Below, one piece after another: positions 14,159 to 23,446 of a DNA stretch of 35,817 nt; the first letter of the stretch is position 1; every line of letters starts with the position of its first letter. The notes beneath the pieces are model-generated. The model made no database searches and was not told where the DNA came from. It worked only from the letters and a program-made list of their open reading frames with translations. The position numbers and the translations under genes were made by a program. The stretch covers positions 1-35,817 of the forward strand of contig PXBU01000110.1 in the NCBI GenBank assembly GCA_003566795.1, in the 5' to 3' direction. This DNA is from Puniceicoccaceae bacterium. Its GTDB lineage: Bacteria; Verrucomicrobiota; Verrucomicrobiia; Opitutales; Coraliomargaritaceae.

Positions 14159-16075
14159 ATGAATTTCTGCATTTTTCAAAAAGAAGGCTCTGCGCCTTGG
14201 CTGGTTGGTTTATTGCTCGGCAGCCTGCTGGTTTTGCCGACCGCGTGCCGGACCCCGGATAAGGCACCCGAGGATTCGGTGATTTTTTCGCCGCAATCCG
14301 GCTCACTTGGGCCTCATGAAGCGGCCTTGAAGGAAGTGCTACGGTTGATACCGCAGAGCGAGTGGGCACTCGCCCGCGAAAAGATGGCGGCCCTTTACGC
14401 CGAGTATCCCGAGGACCGCTCGGTGGCTCGCGTTTACAACTGGCTGGAGGACGAATATGAGAGCCAGCGTGAACTGGCGCTGGAGCGGCAGATCGATCTC
14501 GCTGCACCGAAACAAGAGCGCTTCAATCCGACGCTGCAAAGTGTGCTGACGGACCCGAAGCGGAAGAATTTGCCGATTTCGAGCACTACCCGTAAGGCCT
14601 TCGAGGATGCGAAGAACCAATTACTGGTGCCCAGTTCCTACAATCAGACGATTACACGCCAAGGGCAATTGGTCGACCACCGGGCGGCACCGGGGAGGAT
14701 GGAACAGCTCTTGGAGCAACGGGTTTCGCTGCAACTCGATAACGTGAGCTTGGGGACGATCATCTTCACCCTGGGCGAGCAAGAGGGGCTGAACTTCGTC
14801 GCGGATCGCTCGCTACCGGCCTTCAATCAGACGCTCAGCGTAAACATTAGGGATGCGCCGTTGCGGGAGTTTCTGGACTATGTGACGCGCAATATGGATG
14901 TGCGTTTCCAGATCGGCGATGAGATCATTTGGATTGTCGATAGCAACAGCGAGGTCGCTGAGAGAGAAGAGACGCGCTTTTACCGGCTACGCAAGGGCTT
15001 CATCATGCCGGCCCAGTTTGGTTCCGGTGAGGTCGAGCGGGTGGTCGAGCGAAACCGGGATAATGTAAAAGAGACGCAGACCGAGCGGTTTAATCAATTC
15101 GTCAATGACGCGACAGAAAGTGAACCTTCGATCGAGCGTGCGATCCAGCGGTTTTTCACGGGCTCGGACTTCATGATGGATTATGAGCGGAATACGATCG
15201 TGGCACGTGGCACCCGCGAGCAATTGGCGACTTTGGAGCGTATTATCGAAGAGTTTGACCGGCCGATTCAGCAGGTGCTGATCGAGGCTCGTTTTATTAC
15301 GGTCACGGAGGCACTTTTCTTGCAGTTGGGTGCGACTTGGGAGACTGGACGGGACGGGGTAGACCGGCGTGTGCCGACAGATTTTACCGGTTTTGGCAAC
15401 GAAGTGGGCCTCGGCCTGCAGGAGACATTTACCAATGTGTTTTCCCGCGACAATCTCTCGGTGACCTTGAATGCGCTGGAGCAGAGTGGCGAGAGCGAGA
15501 CACTCAGCGCACCGCGGCTCACGGTATTAAACAACCGCCCGGCCGTGATCACCGATGGCAAAACGCAGTATTACTACGAGGAGTATACGGTTTCGCAGAC
15601 CATCCTTGAGCGCCGGTCGAGCTCGACCTTGGTACCTCAGGGGAAGCCCACCAAAATTGTTTCGGGCGTTTCGCTGGAAGTGCTGGCGAGTATCGGCGGC
15701 GACGGGCGTAATATCATGCTGGCCCTGGCACCCAAGGTGACCAGCGAAGTGGAGCTGGTCACTTTTGCGGAGGTGCGCGACCGGGATGAAACCGGGCAAT
15801 TAGTCAGCTCGTTCGACATCCGCCTCCCGGAATCCCGCAACCAGGAATTGGCGACACGGGTTGTGGTGGAATCCGGCGAGACGGTGGTGATGGGCGGCGT
15901 CATGGAGCGGGACCGCAGCACCTTCGTCGAGTCGGTGCCGCTGCTGGGCAATCTGCCGGTGCTCGGTGCGGCCTTCCGCAGCCGGACGGAAGTTGACCAG
16001 CCCCGCTATCTACTGGTTTTCGTGACGGCAACTCTGTTGTCCGAAACCGGTGAATTCATTCGAACTCAGAACTAA
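14159..16075 (+). CDS. Secretin (PilQ/GspD-type outer membrane channel)
   Basis: This 638-residue protein forms the outer-membrane ring of a type IV pilus or type II secretion machine. The N-terminus has a hydrophobic signal ending LVLPTAC (C30), a near-lipobox with Pro at -3, so a lipoprotein anchor is possible. An STN/N0-like domain follows (about residues 180-265). An N-domain containing ERIIEEFDRPIQQVLIEAR precedes the secretin domain, which ends with GETVVMGGVMERD and VPLLGNLPVLGAAFRS, the classical secretin signature. It is the first gene of a five-gene operon with PilM/N-, PilO-, PilP- and PilB-like proteins. The assembly is therefore closer to a T4P-type layout than to a complete T2SS. 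Confidence 0.9.
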   Translation: MNFCIFQKEGSAPWLVGLLLGSLLVLPTACRTPDKAPEDSVIFSPQSGSLGPHEAALKEVLRLIPQSEWALAREKMAALYAEYPEDRSVARVYNWLEDEYESQRELALERQIDLAAPKQERFNPTLQSVLTDPKRKNLPISSTTRKAFEDAKNQLLVPSSYNQTITRQGQLVDHRAAPGRMEQLLEQRVSLQLDNVSLGTIIFTLGEQEGLNFVADRSLPAFNQTLSVNIRDAPLREFLDYVTRNMDVRFQIGDEIIWIVDSNSEVAEREETRFYRLRKGFIMPAQFGSGEVERVVERNRDNVKETQTERFNQFVNDATESEPSIERAIQRFFTGSDFMMDYERNTIVARGTREQLATLERIIEEFDRPIQQVLIEARFITVTEALFLQLGATWETGRDGVDRRVPTDFTGFGNEVGLGLQETFTNVFSRDNLSVTLNALEQSGESETLSAPRLTVLNNRPAVITDGKTQYYYEEYTVSQTILERRSSSTLVPQGKPTKIVSGVSLEVLASIGGDGRNIMLALAPKVTSEVELVTFAEVRDRDETGQLVSSFDIRLPESRNQELATRVVVESGETVVMGGVMERDRSTFVESVPLLGNLPVLGAAFRSRTEVDQPRYLLVFVTATLLSETGEFIRTQN

Positions 16076-16129
16076 TCAGGCAGGAGCTGCCGGAAACGTA
16101 TTTACGATCGCTTGAGAGCTAGCGGATTC

Positions 16130-17827
16130 ATGCTTGGAAGCAGACAACAGACTTGGATTGTGGTGGATATTGGCGGACGCTGGATAAAGTGCGTACGCTA
16201 TGTGATCCAGCAAGGCAGCGTCCGTGAGGCGGGGTCGCAATTGATCGACATACAGACGGAGGGATTGCTGTCGTCGGAAGAAATTGGTGTTGCAATCCGG
16301 CGGGCGCTGCACTCGGCGGGCGAACATCCCCTGGCGGTGGTTTTGCCCCAGGACTTAGCGATTTCCCAGGTGATGGATTTGCCGGCACCATCGGTGATCG
16401 ACCGATCAAGCGAATTCGAGGATGAAATTCTCGAACTGACTGGATTGAGTGCCGGACGGTGTGTGTATGACAGGAACCCGCTGGAGCCGTTTGGCGGCTA
16501 CGCCAGTCCGCAATGGATCACGGTGGCCAAGGAGGAGAATCTGTCGCGGCACCTTTCGCCGCTATTAGGACAGGGGCTGCACGTCGAGGCGGCCACCACG
16601 GTCGGAAACGCACTGGTCGCATCGTTCCGGCAGACGCATCCCGGAGTAGCGGACGCCTGCTTGGCCGATATCGGAGCGAAGCAGACCACCGTGGTCCGGC
16701 TCAAGCGAGGGGAGCCGGTCCAGATGACAAGTTTCAGCTACGGTGGCGAGAGCTGGACAGAGGCTCTTTGTGAGCACTGCCGCGAGGGTTTTGAGGAAGT
16801 CGAGGCGCGGCTTTTTAAAGAGGATTTATTTACCGAGCCAGTGCTCGGGCCGGTGCTGCATGGCGTGGTCGAGGCGTGGCGTGCCCGGTTGGTTGGGCAG
16901 ATCGACGAGTGGCGGGAAGAGTTTGGTATGCCGGAAGATGCCGGTGCCGGAAGCGGCGGCATTTACCTCTTTGGAGGCTACTCTGCGGTCCGAGGCCTGC
17001 GCGAGACATTAGGACAAGCCGGAGGGCTGTCATGGCATATGCCGCAATCCCCGGTGGGGGAGTCCGCGCCGGTCTGGACGCCGACCCACGGAGCGGTTTT
17101 AATGGCGGCAGGACTCAGCGGGCTCCGGGCATCCATCCTTCCGCAGGCGCTCACTAAAATGCGACAGCGTCGATTGACTTTAGCGCGCTTGAAGGCGGGT
17201 GTGCTTTATCTATACGTGTTCGTTGCGATGGTTCTGTTTGGGGCCATTTATAAACAGCAGCATCACCTGGATGGACTGGTTGCCGCCAACCGGGAGGCCA
17301 GATCGGCCTTGTCGGAAATCGAGGCAGCCAAGGATTTGTTGACGCAACGGGATCAGCTGGCACGGCAGATCGAACCGGTCGTGCGGGGGCAATTGAATTC
17401 ACTGGATAGTCTGCAAACTTTTCGGAAAATCCAGCATTTGCACCAGGACTTCGACTTCACTTTGATTCGCTTTGCGGATCGTCGGACCTATTTCCGCAAA
17501 ATGGATGATTGGTCTGAACCAGTTGGCGCGGCTGAAGTCGAGCGGCCAAATGGGACAGTGAGCAGCGACGGTTCTTCACGTGCTTTCGTTGTGGAGTTGG
17601 CACTGCCTGGTGGGCAAGCGGAGCGGCTCCAAACATTGAGTGCCATTGTGGGGCGACTGCGGGAGGAAACGTATTTCGCGAACGTGGACCGCTTGATAGG
17701 CGGGCCCGAATCAAACGGTGCAGCGAACGGGCTCTCCAGCGAGGGCGAAGCCTATGCGCTCTTATTGACACTGGCGGAGGCCCCATTGTCGGCGTCACGG
17801 GGTGCAGAGGAAGGAGCGGGGCGGTGA
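16130..17827 (+). CDS. PilM-PilN-like fusion protein
   Basis: Residues 1 to about 340 resemble the actin-like ATPase PilM: WIVVDIGGRWIKCVRY at the N-terminus, a second phosphate loop in ADIGAKQTTVVRL, and IYLFGGYSAVRGL near the end of the domain. A single membrane helix (VLYLYVFVAMVLFGAIY, around residue 365-380) follows. After it come a coiled-coil segment and a small periplasmic domain, the plan of PilN. PilM and PilN are normally separate proteins that bind each other through the PilN N-terminus, so here they appear joined in one 565-residue chain. ATG at 16130 is used rather than the upstream TTG. The stop overlaps the next start (GTGA), showing translational coupling. Confidence 0.8.
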   Translation: MLGSRQQTWIVVDIGGRWIKCVRYVIQQGSVREAGSQLIDIQTEGLLSSEEIGVAIRRALHSAGEHPLAVVLPQDLAISQVMDLPAPSVIDRSSEFEDEILELTGLSAGRCVYDRNPLEPFGGYASPQWITVAKEENLSRHLSPLLGQGLHVEAATTVGNALVASFRQTHPGVADACLADIGAKQTTVVRLKRGEPVQMTSFSYGGESWTEALCEHCREGFEEVEARLFKEDLFTEPVLGPVLHGVVEAWRARLVGQIDEWREEFGMPEDAGAGSGGIYLFGGYSAVRGLRETLGQAGGLSWHMPQSPVGESAPVWTPTHGAVLMAAGLSGLRASILPQALTKMRQRRLTLARLKAGVLYLYVFVAMVLFGAIYKQQHHLDGLVAANREARSALSEIEAAKDLLTQRDQLARQIEPVVRGQLNSLDSLQTFRKIQHLHQDFDFTLIRFADRRTYFRKMDDWSEPVGAAEVERPNGTVSSDGSSRAFVVELALPGGQAERLQTLSAIVGRLREETYFANVDRLIGGPESNGAANGLSSEGEAYALLLTLAEAPLSASRGAEEGAGR

Positions 17828-18639
17828 ACGAAGGCTTTGACATTTCAACGGAGGGGACTCCGGATCGTCGCTTGCGCTGGCTGAGAGGTGGCGCGATCAT
17901 CGCACTGGGCTTGCTCAGTCTGGCCTTGTATGTGTTGCTCTTTCGCCCGACGACGGCCGAGATCGCAGGCGTGGAAGCGGAGTTGGAACGGATTCATCTG
18001 CAGATTAAGGGGACTGGCTACGGTTACCCGGATACGCCTGGAGCGTATCGAGAGGATGCGAGCGCGAAGCTGGAGAGAATGCGGGAGCTGGTCGACGACT
18101 TGTCGGACTGGGTTGCATTCAACCCGGAGCTGCAGGAAAAGCTGACGTCCCGGTTCAGTGTATTGGAGTTTGAGCAGCGTCGTTTCGATATTCAGCAGAG
18201 CTTAATGCAGCAGGCTGAGCTGCGGGGAGCGAGTTTGCCGCCGGATTTGTTTGCCGGGCTGCCTTCATATTCGACGACGACCGAGCGGTCGCAGTTGCTC
18301 TGGTTGCATCTGGAGTTTTTCAGTCACGTGCTGGAGGCGCTCTTGGCGAACGGTGGAGATCTGCATGTTGAGCGGATCGAATCACTGCCGCTGCGCACTA
18401 CGGCGGCGGAGGGCTCTGCCAAGGAGGTCCGACTCCGCTTGCAGTTAAAGGCCCCGATCTCTTCGCTGGCGGCTTTTCTGAATGGAGCTTTGCCTGGGGA
18501 CACCAATCCCGGCTCGATGGAGAAAAAGGCCTACAGCATCAGCCGCCTGGATCTGCAGCGCGCCCCCGATAGCAACGACGGGCAGGTAATACTGAGCGTC
18601 GTGCTGACTGGTTTCATCCTCAACGACTTCGCCCTTTGA
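17824..18639 (+). CDS. PilO/GspM-like inner membrane alignment protein
   Basis: This 271-residue protein has a short cytoplasmic tail, one membrane helix (AIIALGLLSLALYVLLF), a predicted coiled coil (IAGVEAELERIHLQIK onward), and a C-terminal region with alternating strands (VRLRLQLKAPISSLAAFL) like the ferredoxin-fold domain of PilO or GspM. Sequence similarity is weak, so the assignment rests on architecture plus its position after the PilM/N fusion. The start is GTG at 17824, with AAGGAG seven bases upstream, and overlaps the preceding stop by four bases. The central region is longer than in typical PilO (about 200 residues). It probably forms the inner-membrane platform with PilN. Confidence 0.65.
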   Translation: MNEGFDISTEGTPDRRLRWLRGGAIIALGLLSLALYVLLFRPTTAEIAGVEAELERIHLQIKGTGYGYPDTPGAYREDASAKLERMRELVDDLSDWVAFNPELQEKLTSRFSVLEFEQRRFDIQQSLMQQAELRGASLPPDLFAGLPSYSTTTERSQLLWLHLEFFSHVLEALLANGGDLHVERIESLPLRTTAAEGSAKEVRLRLQLKAPISSLAAFLNGALPGDTNPGSMEKKAYSISRLDLQRAPDSNDGQVILSVVLTGFILNDFAL

Positions 18640-19193
18640 TGGAAGTATCCTCCAGAGCCTCGACCTTTAGTCTGATCGCGATCTGTTTTGCAGTTGCTTT
18701 GCTGGTTGTGGTGTTCGTCGATCTCATGCGTCCGCAGTTGCCACGCCTGGAATCGGTTGCTGGAAAATCACCCGTGCTGCAGGATAACTGGTTTTCCGAG
18801 CGCACATTCAAATTACTGACTAGCGCGGCGTCGACACTTGAGGGAGTTGACGCGTCGTCGGATCCATTCAAGCGCCCGGGCTGGGCAGTCGCACCCGCCG
18901 ATCCGGAGTTACTTCCGCCAGTGGAGCCGACGCCCGAGCGGCCCCCACCGCCACCGGCGACCAGGGAAATTTCTTTGGTATATCGGGGATTTTATCGGTC
19001 CAGTAGCGGCGAACCATTCGCCTACGTGGAAGTTGATAATGCGATGCAGGTGTATCCGATTAACAGGAGTGTCGCCGCAAGCTGGCAGATTATTGAGGCC
19101 AACGCAACGGAGCTTATTCTCGAACACGCGGATGAAGGTCGTAGGCTATTCCCGTTTAACCAGAAAAAAAGTCTGGAAGTGCCACTCCAATAG
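18639..19193 (+). CDS. PilP/GspC-like inner-to-outer membrane linker
   Basis: This 184-residue protein begins with one membrane helix (TFSLIAICFAVALLVVVFVDL). A low-complexity linker follows with a proline-rich part (PPVEPTPERPPPPPATREI), then a small beta domain of about 80 residues (ISLVYRGFYRSSSGEPFAYVEVDN as two strands, ending with FPFNQKKSLEVPL). This is the plan of GspC or PilP, which connect the platform to the secretin. Primary similarity is weak. ATG at 18639 shares one base with the previous stop (TGATG), and the ATPase gene begins 19 bases after its end. The HR-like domain would dock on the secretin encoded by the first gene of the operon. Confidence 0.62.
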   Translation: MEVSSRASTFSLIAICFAVALLVVVFVDLMRPQLPRLESVAGKSPVLQDNWFSERTFKLLTSAASTLEGVDASSDPFKRPGWAVAPADPELLPPVEPTPERPPPPPATREISLVYRGFYRSSSGEPFAYVEVDNAMQVYPINRSVAASWQIIEANATELILEHADEGRRLFPFNQKKSLEVPLQ

Positions 19194-19212
19194 CAGGCAT
19201 AGTAGGCGTTGA

Positions 19213-20964
19213 ATGGCGAACGCGGCGCACAAAAACACGAATGACATCGGCACGGCCCTGGTGGCGAAAGGCATCTTGAGCCGGCGGCAGCTGGATTTGG
19301 CGCGCCGTCGGGCCAATCGCCAGAGTCTGCCTTTGCACCGCGCGATTATCGAGTTGAACCTGGCCACCGAGCAAGAGACTTATCGTGCGCTGGCTCAGCT
19401 GCATGGATTGCCCTACCGGGAAATCGACGGGCTGTCGGTGCCGCTGCAGATTCGCGAACGCGTGCCGGTTAAGCTGGTTTTGCGCTACACGGTCTTTCCG
19501 GTGGAAGAGCAGGAGGGCATGCTCACGCTGGCTTTTGCTGATCCACCGACAGCAGCGACCTTATCGAATCTACGACTCGCCTTGGGGCAGCGGCTCCGAA
19601 CGGTATTGGCCACGCCGAGTGAGATCCGCGCTGCGGTGGAACGCCTCTACGGGCTGGGGGCGGAGACGATCCAGCAGTTGCGGGAAGACCGGGGCTTGCC
19701 AACACCGGAAGAAGCACTGACTTTTGAAACCAGCGAAGAACAGGAGGATTTGCAGCAGGGCGCGGAAGACGCCTCGATTTCGAAATTCGTCACCCAAATC
19801 CTCTATGAAGCACTCCGCCTGGAAGCAACCGACATCCATATGGAGCCCTACGAGGACAGGATGCGCCTGCGCTACCGCATCGACGGGATTTTACAGGACA
19901 TCCCGGTGCCATCCGGGCTACAGGAGCTCTATGGCGCGATCGTCTCCAGGCTGAAGGTGATGGCCGGTTTAAACATCGCCGAGCGCCGTTTACCCCATGA
20001 CGGGCGGATCGCGATGAAGCGTGGGAGCCGCCGCTACGACCTCCGGGTATCGATACTGCCCACGCGCTTGGGGGAGTCCGTCTGCTTACGTGTGCTCAAG
20101 CGCGACGACATGAGCCTTGAATTTGAACGGCTCGGGATGCCGCCGGAGGAGCAGGTGTCGATTAAGGGGGTGATGGGTCTGAGTCAGGGGATGATGTTGC
20201 TCACCGGGCCGACCGGGAGCGGCAAAACGACCACGCTCTACACCGCATTACAGCATTCGCGCGACGAGGGGCGTAAGATTATCACGGTAGAGGACCCGGT
20301 GGAATACCAGATGGCGGGCGTTTCGCAGATTCAGGTGCGGCCGGATATCGGACTGACCTTCTCTTCGGGACTACGCTCAATTCTCCGGCACGACCCCGAC
20401 GTGGTTCTAATCGGGGAGATCCGCGATCAAGAGACTGCCGAAATTGCGATACGAGCCTCACAGACCGGACACCTGGTGCTTTCGACGCTGCACACCAACG
20501 ACAGTCCGAGTGCGGTGGTGCGGCTGATTGATATGGGGGTCGAGCCTTTCATGGTGGCCTCGTCATTGATTTGCAGTATCGCCCAGCGGCTGATTCGTTT
20601 AAATTGCCGTAATTGTCTGCAGGAGGAACCTGTGCGGGATCCGGTGGTTCGTGCGGAGATGGCACAGGTTCTGGCGCTGGAGCCAGCGGAAGTCCGCTCC
20701 ATGCGAGGGACGGGCTGCGTCGAGTGTGGCGAGCGCGGCTATCGGGGCCGGGAGGCAATTTACGAATTCCTCTACTTAACGGATCAAATAAGCGATCTGA
20801 TTCAGCCCGGCATCACTTTGGCGAAGCTCCGCGAGGCGGCTCGGGCTGAGGGCTGGCGGCCTCTGCGGGAGGTCGGGTGGGCAAAGGTCCAGTCAGGCAT
20901 TACTTCGATCGAGGAGCATCAGCGGGTGACCCGGCGGGCGGAGCATTTATTACGGCGGGGCTAG
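19213..20964 (+). CDS. PilB/GspE-type assembly ATPase
   Basis: This hexameric cytoplasmic ATPase powers pilus or pseudopilus assembly. An N-terminal MshEN/T2SSE_N domain (about residues 1-150) precedes the catalytic domain. Walker A is GPTGSGKTTTLY (K338), an Asp box reads ITVEDPVEYQ, Walker B reads DPDVVLIGEIRDQETAEIAI, and the His box is GHLVLSTLHTND. The zinc site has paired cysteines C465/C468 (CRNC) and C502/C505 (CVEC), as in GspE and PilB but not in PilT. At 583 residues it is full length. No PilC/GspF, prepilin peptidase, PilT or major pilin is encoded within the window, so the rest of the machine must be elsewhere. Confidence 0.93.
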   Translation: MANAAHKNTNDIGTALVAKGILSRRQLDLARRRANRQSLPLHRAIIELNLATEQETYRALAQLHGLPYREIDGLSVPLQIRERVPVKLVLRYTVFPVEEQEGMLTLAFADPPTAATLSNLRLALGQRLRTVLATPSEIRAAVERLYGLGAETIQQLREDRGLPTPEEALTFETSEEQEDLQQGAEDASISKFVTQILYEALRLEATDIHMEPYEDRMRLRYRIDGILQDIPVPSGLQELYGAIVSRLKVMAGLNIAERRLPHDGRIAMKRGSRRYDLRVSILPTRLGESVCLRVLKRDDMSLEFERLGMPPEEQVSIKGVMGLSQGMMLLTGPTGSGKTTTLYTALQHSRDEGRKIITVEDPVEYQMAGVSQIQVRPDIGLTFSSGLRSILRHDPDVVLIGEIRDQETAEIAIRASQTGHLVLSTLHTNDSPSAVVRLIDMGVEPFMVASSLICSIAQRLIRLNCRNCLQEEPVRDPVVRAEMAQVLALEPAEVRSMRGTGCVECGERGYRGREAIYEFLYLTDQISDLIQPGITLAKLREAARAEGWRPLREVGWAKVQSGITSIEEHQRVTRRAEHLLRRG

Positions 20965-21007
20965 TGGAGGGTCCGATAAATTTCGCAACTTCGTTGGGTC
21001 TAATTAA

Positions 21008-21013
21008 TTGACA
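21008..21013 (+). promoter_or_regulatory. Consensus -35 element TTGACA before mreB
   Basis: A perfect TTGACA lies 30 bases before the mreB start codon in an AT-rich 78-base gap. The best -10 candidates are poor (TAGACA or GACAAA at 15-17 bases). They would place transcription start at or next to the GTG, implying a leaderless or nearly leaderless transcript. Confidence 0.3.
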
Positions 21014-21042
21014 TTCAAAACCATTGAATAGACAAACAGAGC

Positions 21043-22065
21043 GTGTTCGGATTTCTTTCAAATGACATCGGTATCGACCTAGGCACCGCAAACACTCTGG
21101 TGTTTGCGAAGGAGAAGGGTATCGTCCTGCATGAACCTAGCGTCGTCGCGATCTACACCTCGACGAAGAAGGTCTGCGCGGTGGGCTCTGATGCGAAGAA
21201 GATGCTGGGGCGCACCCCCGGAAACATCACTGCCATTCGGCCGATGAAAGACGGCGTCATCGCTGACTTCGAGATCACCGAGGCGATGCTTCGCTACTTT
21301 ATAAACAAGGTAAACCGTAAAAAGACCTTTGTGGCACCGCGCATCGTGGTCGCCGTGCCCTCCGGGATAACAGAGGTGGAGCGTCGGGCGGTGAAGGATT
21401 CTGCTATCCGTGCTGGTGCCCGGGATGTGGTGCTCCTGGAAGAGCCGATGGCGGCTGCCATCGGTGTGGGCCTACCCATTGATGAACCGGCGGCCAACAT
21501 GATCGTCGATATCGGCGGCGGCACTACGGAGGTCGCGATTATTTCCCTCGCAGGGGTGGTTTACAGTAAAAGCATCCGTGTGGGTGGCGACGAAATTGAT
21601 AGCTCCATCGTCAATTATATGAAGCGCGCCTACAATCTCATGATCGGTGAGCGCACCGCCGAGGAGATCAAGGTGCGGGTCGGTTCGGCTTTTCCTCTGG
21701 AAGAAGAGCTTTCAATGGAGGTGCGCGGTCGCGATTCAGTCGCGGGTCTGCCGAAGACCATCACCATCACCTCGCAGGAAATTCGCGAGGCGCTCTCCGA
21801 CACCATTCAGGCGATCGGAGATCTGGTGCGAAATGCGCTGGAGCGTTGCCCTCCCGAATTATCCGCCGATCTGGTGGATCGCGGCTTTTTCCTCGCAGGC
21901 GGTGGCGCATTGATCAAGGGACTTGATCAGATGCTGAGTGATGCGACTGGCCTGCCGGTCATCATCGCTGACGATCCGTTGAGTGCAGTTGCCAAGGGCA
22001 CCGGGATGGTGCTGCACGAGTTGGCATTTCTCCTTAAGGACCTGGCCGGGGCTCCTAAAAACTAA
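21043..22065 (+). CDS. mreB: Rod shape-determining protein MreB
   Basis: MreB is the bacterial actin that guides lateral wall synthesis under the inner membrane. The 340-residue length and motifs are standard: NDIGIDLGTANTLVF (phosphate 1), IVDIGGGTTEVAIISL (phosphate 2), FFLAGGGALIKGLDQML (adenosine motif), and VAVPSGITEVERRAVKDSA. The amphipathic N-terminus starts MFGFLSND. GTG at 21043 is the only start that fits, and no ribosome-binding site is visible. It opens the mreBCD-mrdA gene string, 78 bases after the pilus-type ATPase gene. Confidence 0.97.
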   Translation: MFGFLSNDIGIDLGTANTLVFAKEKGIVLHEPSVVAIYTSTKKVCAVGSDAKKMLGRTPGNITAIRPMKDGVIADFEITEAMLRYFINKVNRKKTFVAPRIVVAVPSGITEVERRAVKDSAIRAGARDVVLLEEPMAAAIGVGLPIDEPAANMIVDIGGGTTEVAIISLAGVVYSKSIRVGGDEIDSSIVNYMKRAYNLMIGERTAEEIKVRVGSAFPLEEELSMEVRGRDSVAGLPKTITITSQEIREALSDTIQAIGDLVRNALERCPPELSADLVDRGFFLAGGGALIKGLDQMLSDATGLPVIIADDPLSAVAKGTGMVLHELAFLLKDLAGAPKN

Positions 22066-22074
22066 ACGAGCGAC

Positions 22075-22926
22075 GTGGCGAAAAGACGCCTCGATAATTA
22101 CAAGCCTGTTGTCGCCCTTGGCGTCTTCCTGGTTGCGTGGTGGATTCTGCCAATGGGGGTGAAGGTGTTTTTAAAGGCGAGTTTTACCGAGTTTCAGGCT
22201 CCTGCCCTGGTGGCCAGTTCCTACCTGGACGATCTGGAGGGCTTTTGGGCGCGGCGTATGCACTCCAAGCGGGAGTTGGAAATTGCCGGGCAGGAGATCG
22301 CGCGCGCGAAGTCTTATTACCAGTTCAATGCGCAAAGGGTGGACACACTGGAGGCGGAAGTGCGCCGCTTGGAGGCGATCCTGGATTTGCCGAGTCGCCG
22401 GGAATACCGCTACGAGGTCGCGCGGGTGATCCGGCGTGATTTGAGTGCCTGGTGGCAGCACCTGATCCTCCGCAAGGGGCGTGATTACGGTATTCCTGAG
22501 GGGGCGGCCGTGGTTTTTGCGGGCGGCGTGGTCGGGCGGGTGGTTGAGGTCAACGCCTTTACCAGTCGGGTGGAGCTGATCTCGAGCCCTAATTTCAGGA
22601 TGGCGGCTCAGTTTGAGGGCGATCCCCGCCCCGTTGTTTACGAGGGCTTACCACAGTCGGGCTTTGGCGATCCGGTCGGGCGGGTGAGTGATGCAGCGCA
22701 GGACTTGGTGGCGACGACGCAAGAACCGCTCCAATTGGTCTCGACCCACCTCGGGGGCACCTTTCCCGCCGGCCTCGCGATTGGCCGAGTCAGCTGGTTG
22801 GAGCCCGGCAGCTCCGGCATCTTCCAGACCGGAGAAGTCATATTGGATCGGGATCTTCTGAGCTTGCACGAGGTCGCAGTGCTTATCCCACTCAACTCCC
22901 AGCAGAGCGATAACAATGTTCCTTGA
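22075..22926 (+). CDS. mreC: Rod shape-determining protein MreC
   Basis: MreC is a bitopic inner-membrane protein that activates the PBP2-RodA wall synthase. The 283-residue protein has one N-terminal membrane helix (VALGVFLVAWWILPMGV), a coiled-coil region (about 50-100), then the two-lobed beta domain with ARVIRRDLSAWWQHLILRKG and IPEGAAVVFAGGVVGRVVEV, which are characteristic. The start is GTG at 22075, nine bases after the mreB stop. The end overlaps mreD by 11 bases. Confidence 0.93.
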   Translation: MAKRRLDNYKPVVALGVFLVAWWILPMGVKVFLKASFTEFQAPALVASSYLDDLEGFWARRMHSKRELEIAGQEIARAKSYYQFNAQRVDTLEAEVRRLEAILDLPSRREYRYEVARVIRRDLSAWWQHLILRKGRDYGIPEGAAVVFAGGVVGRVVEVNAFTSRVELISSPNFRMAAQFEGDPRPVVYEGLPQSGFGDPVGRVSDAAQDLVATTQEPLQLVSTHLGGTFPAGLAIGRVSWLEPGSSGIFQTGEVILDRDLLSLHEVAVLIPLNSQQSDNNVP

Positions 22927-23446
22927 TCCGCGTGCCATCATTATGTTCGGAGCCAATGCGCTGCTGATCTTCCTGGTCCAGCTGGTCAATTCCGGGATCT
23001 CGGGCTGGCCGGTGTATCTCTTCATTCTAGGGCCGATGGTGGTGCTGCCCGCGCTCTACCTGCGGCATCAATCCTACTTTATATGCACTTTATGCAGTGG
23101 CCTATGGGTGGATACGACGCTGGGTGTGCCGTTGGGCTTTTTTACCACGCTCTTTCTGGTAGCGGGTGCCATCATCTTTTCGATGCGGCTGCGCTTTCGG
23201 GCGGAGCACAACTATCATCCGATCCTGCTGGCGCATAGCGTCAACCTGTTTTTATTGATCGTGCTGACTATGAGCGCCGGGGGTGCCTACCTTGGTGTCA
23301 TGAGTTTCTGGATACAAGTTCTGACGACACTAACTTGCTCGCATGTGGCCCTGCTGTTGGTGGCTCCCTGGTTTTTTAATTTCGAGCGGCAGCTCTTTGA
23401 GATTTGCCACCTGCAAACCGAGCCGGAGGATCTGCCGCTGTTATGA
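22916..23446 (+). CDS. mreD: Rod shape-determining protein MreD
   Basis: The 176-residue protein is almost wholly hydrophobic, with about five to six predicted membrane helices (for example ALLIFLVQLV and GAIIFSMRLRF flanks). GPMVVLPALYL and SGLWVDTTLGVPLGF resemble the family's conserved loop. MreD sequences diverge widely, so position between mreC and mrdA is the main support. Its start overlaps mreC by 11 bases and its stop overlaps mrdA by four (ATGA), so the three are translationally coupled. MreD forms part of the elongasome in the inner membrane. Confidence 0.85.
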   Translation: MFLDPRAIIMFGANALLIFLVQLVNSGISGWPVYLFILGPMVVLPALYLRHQSYFICTLCSGLWVDTTLGVPLGFFTTLFLVAGAIIFSMRLRFRAEHNYHPILLAHSVNLFLLIVLTMSAGGAYLGVMSFWIQVLTTLTCSHVALLLVAPWFFNFERQLFEICHLQTEPEDLPLL

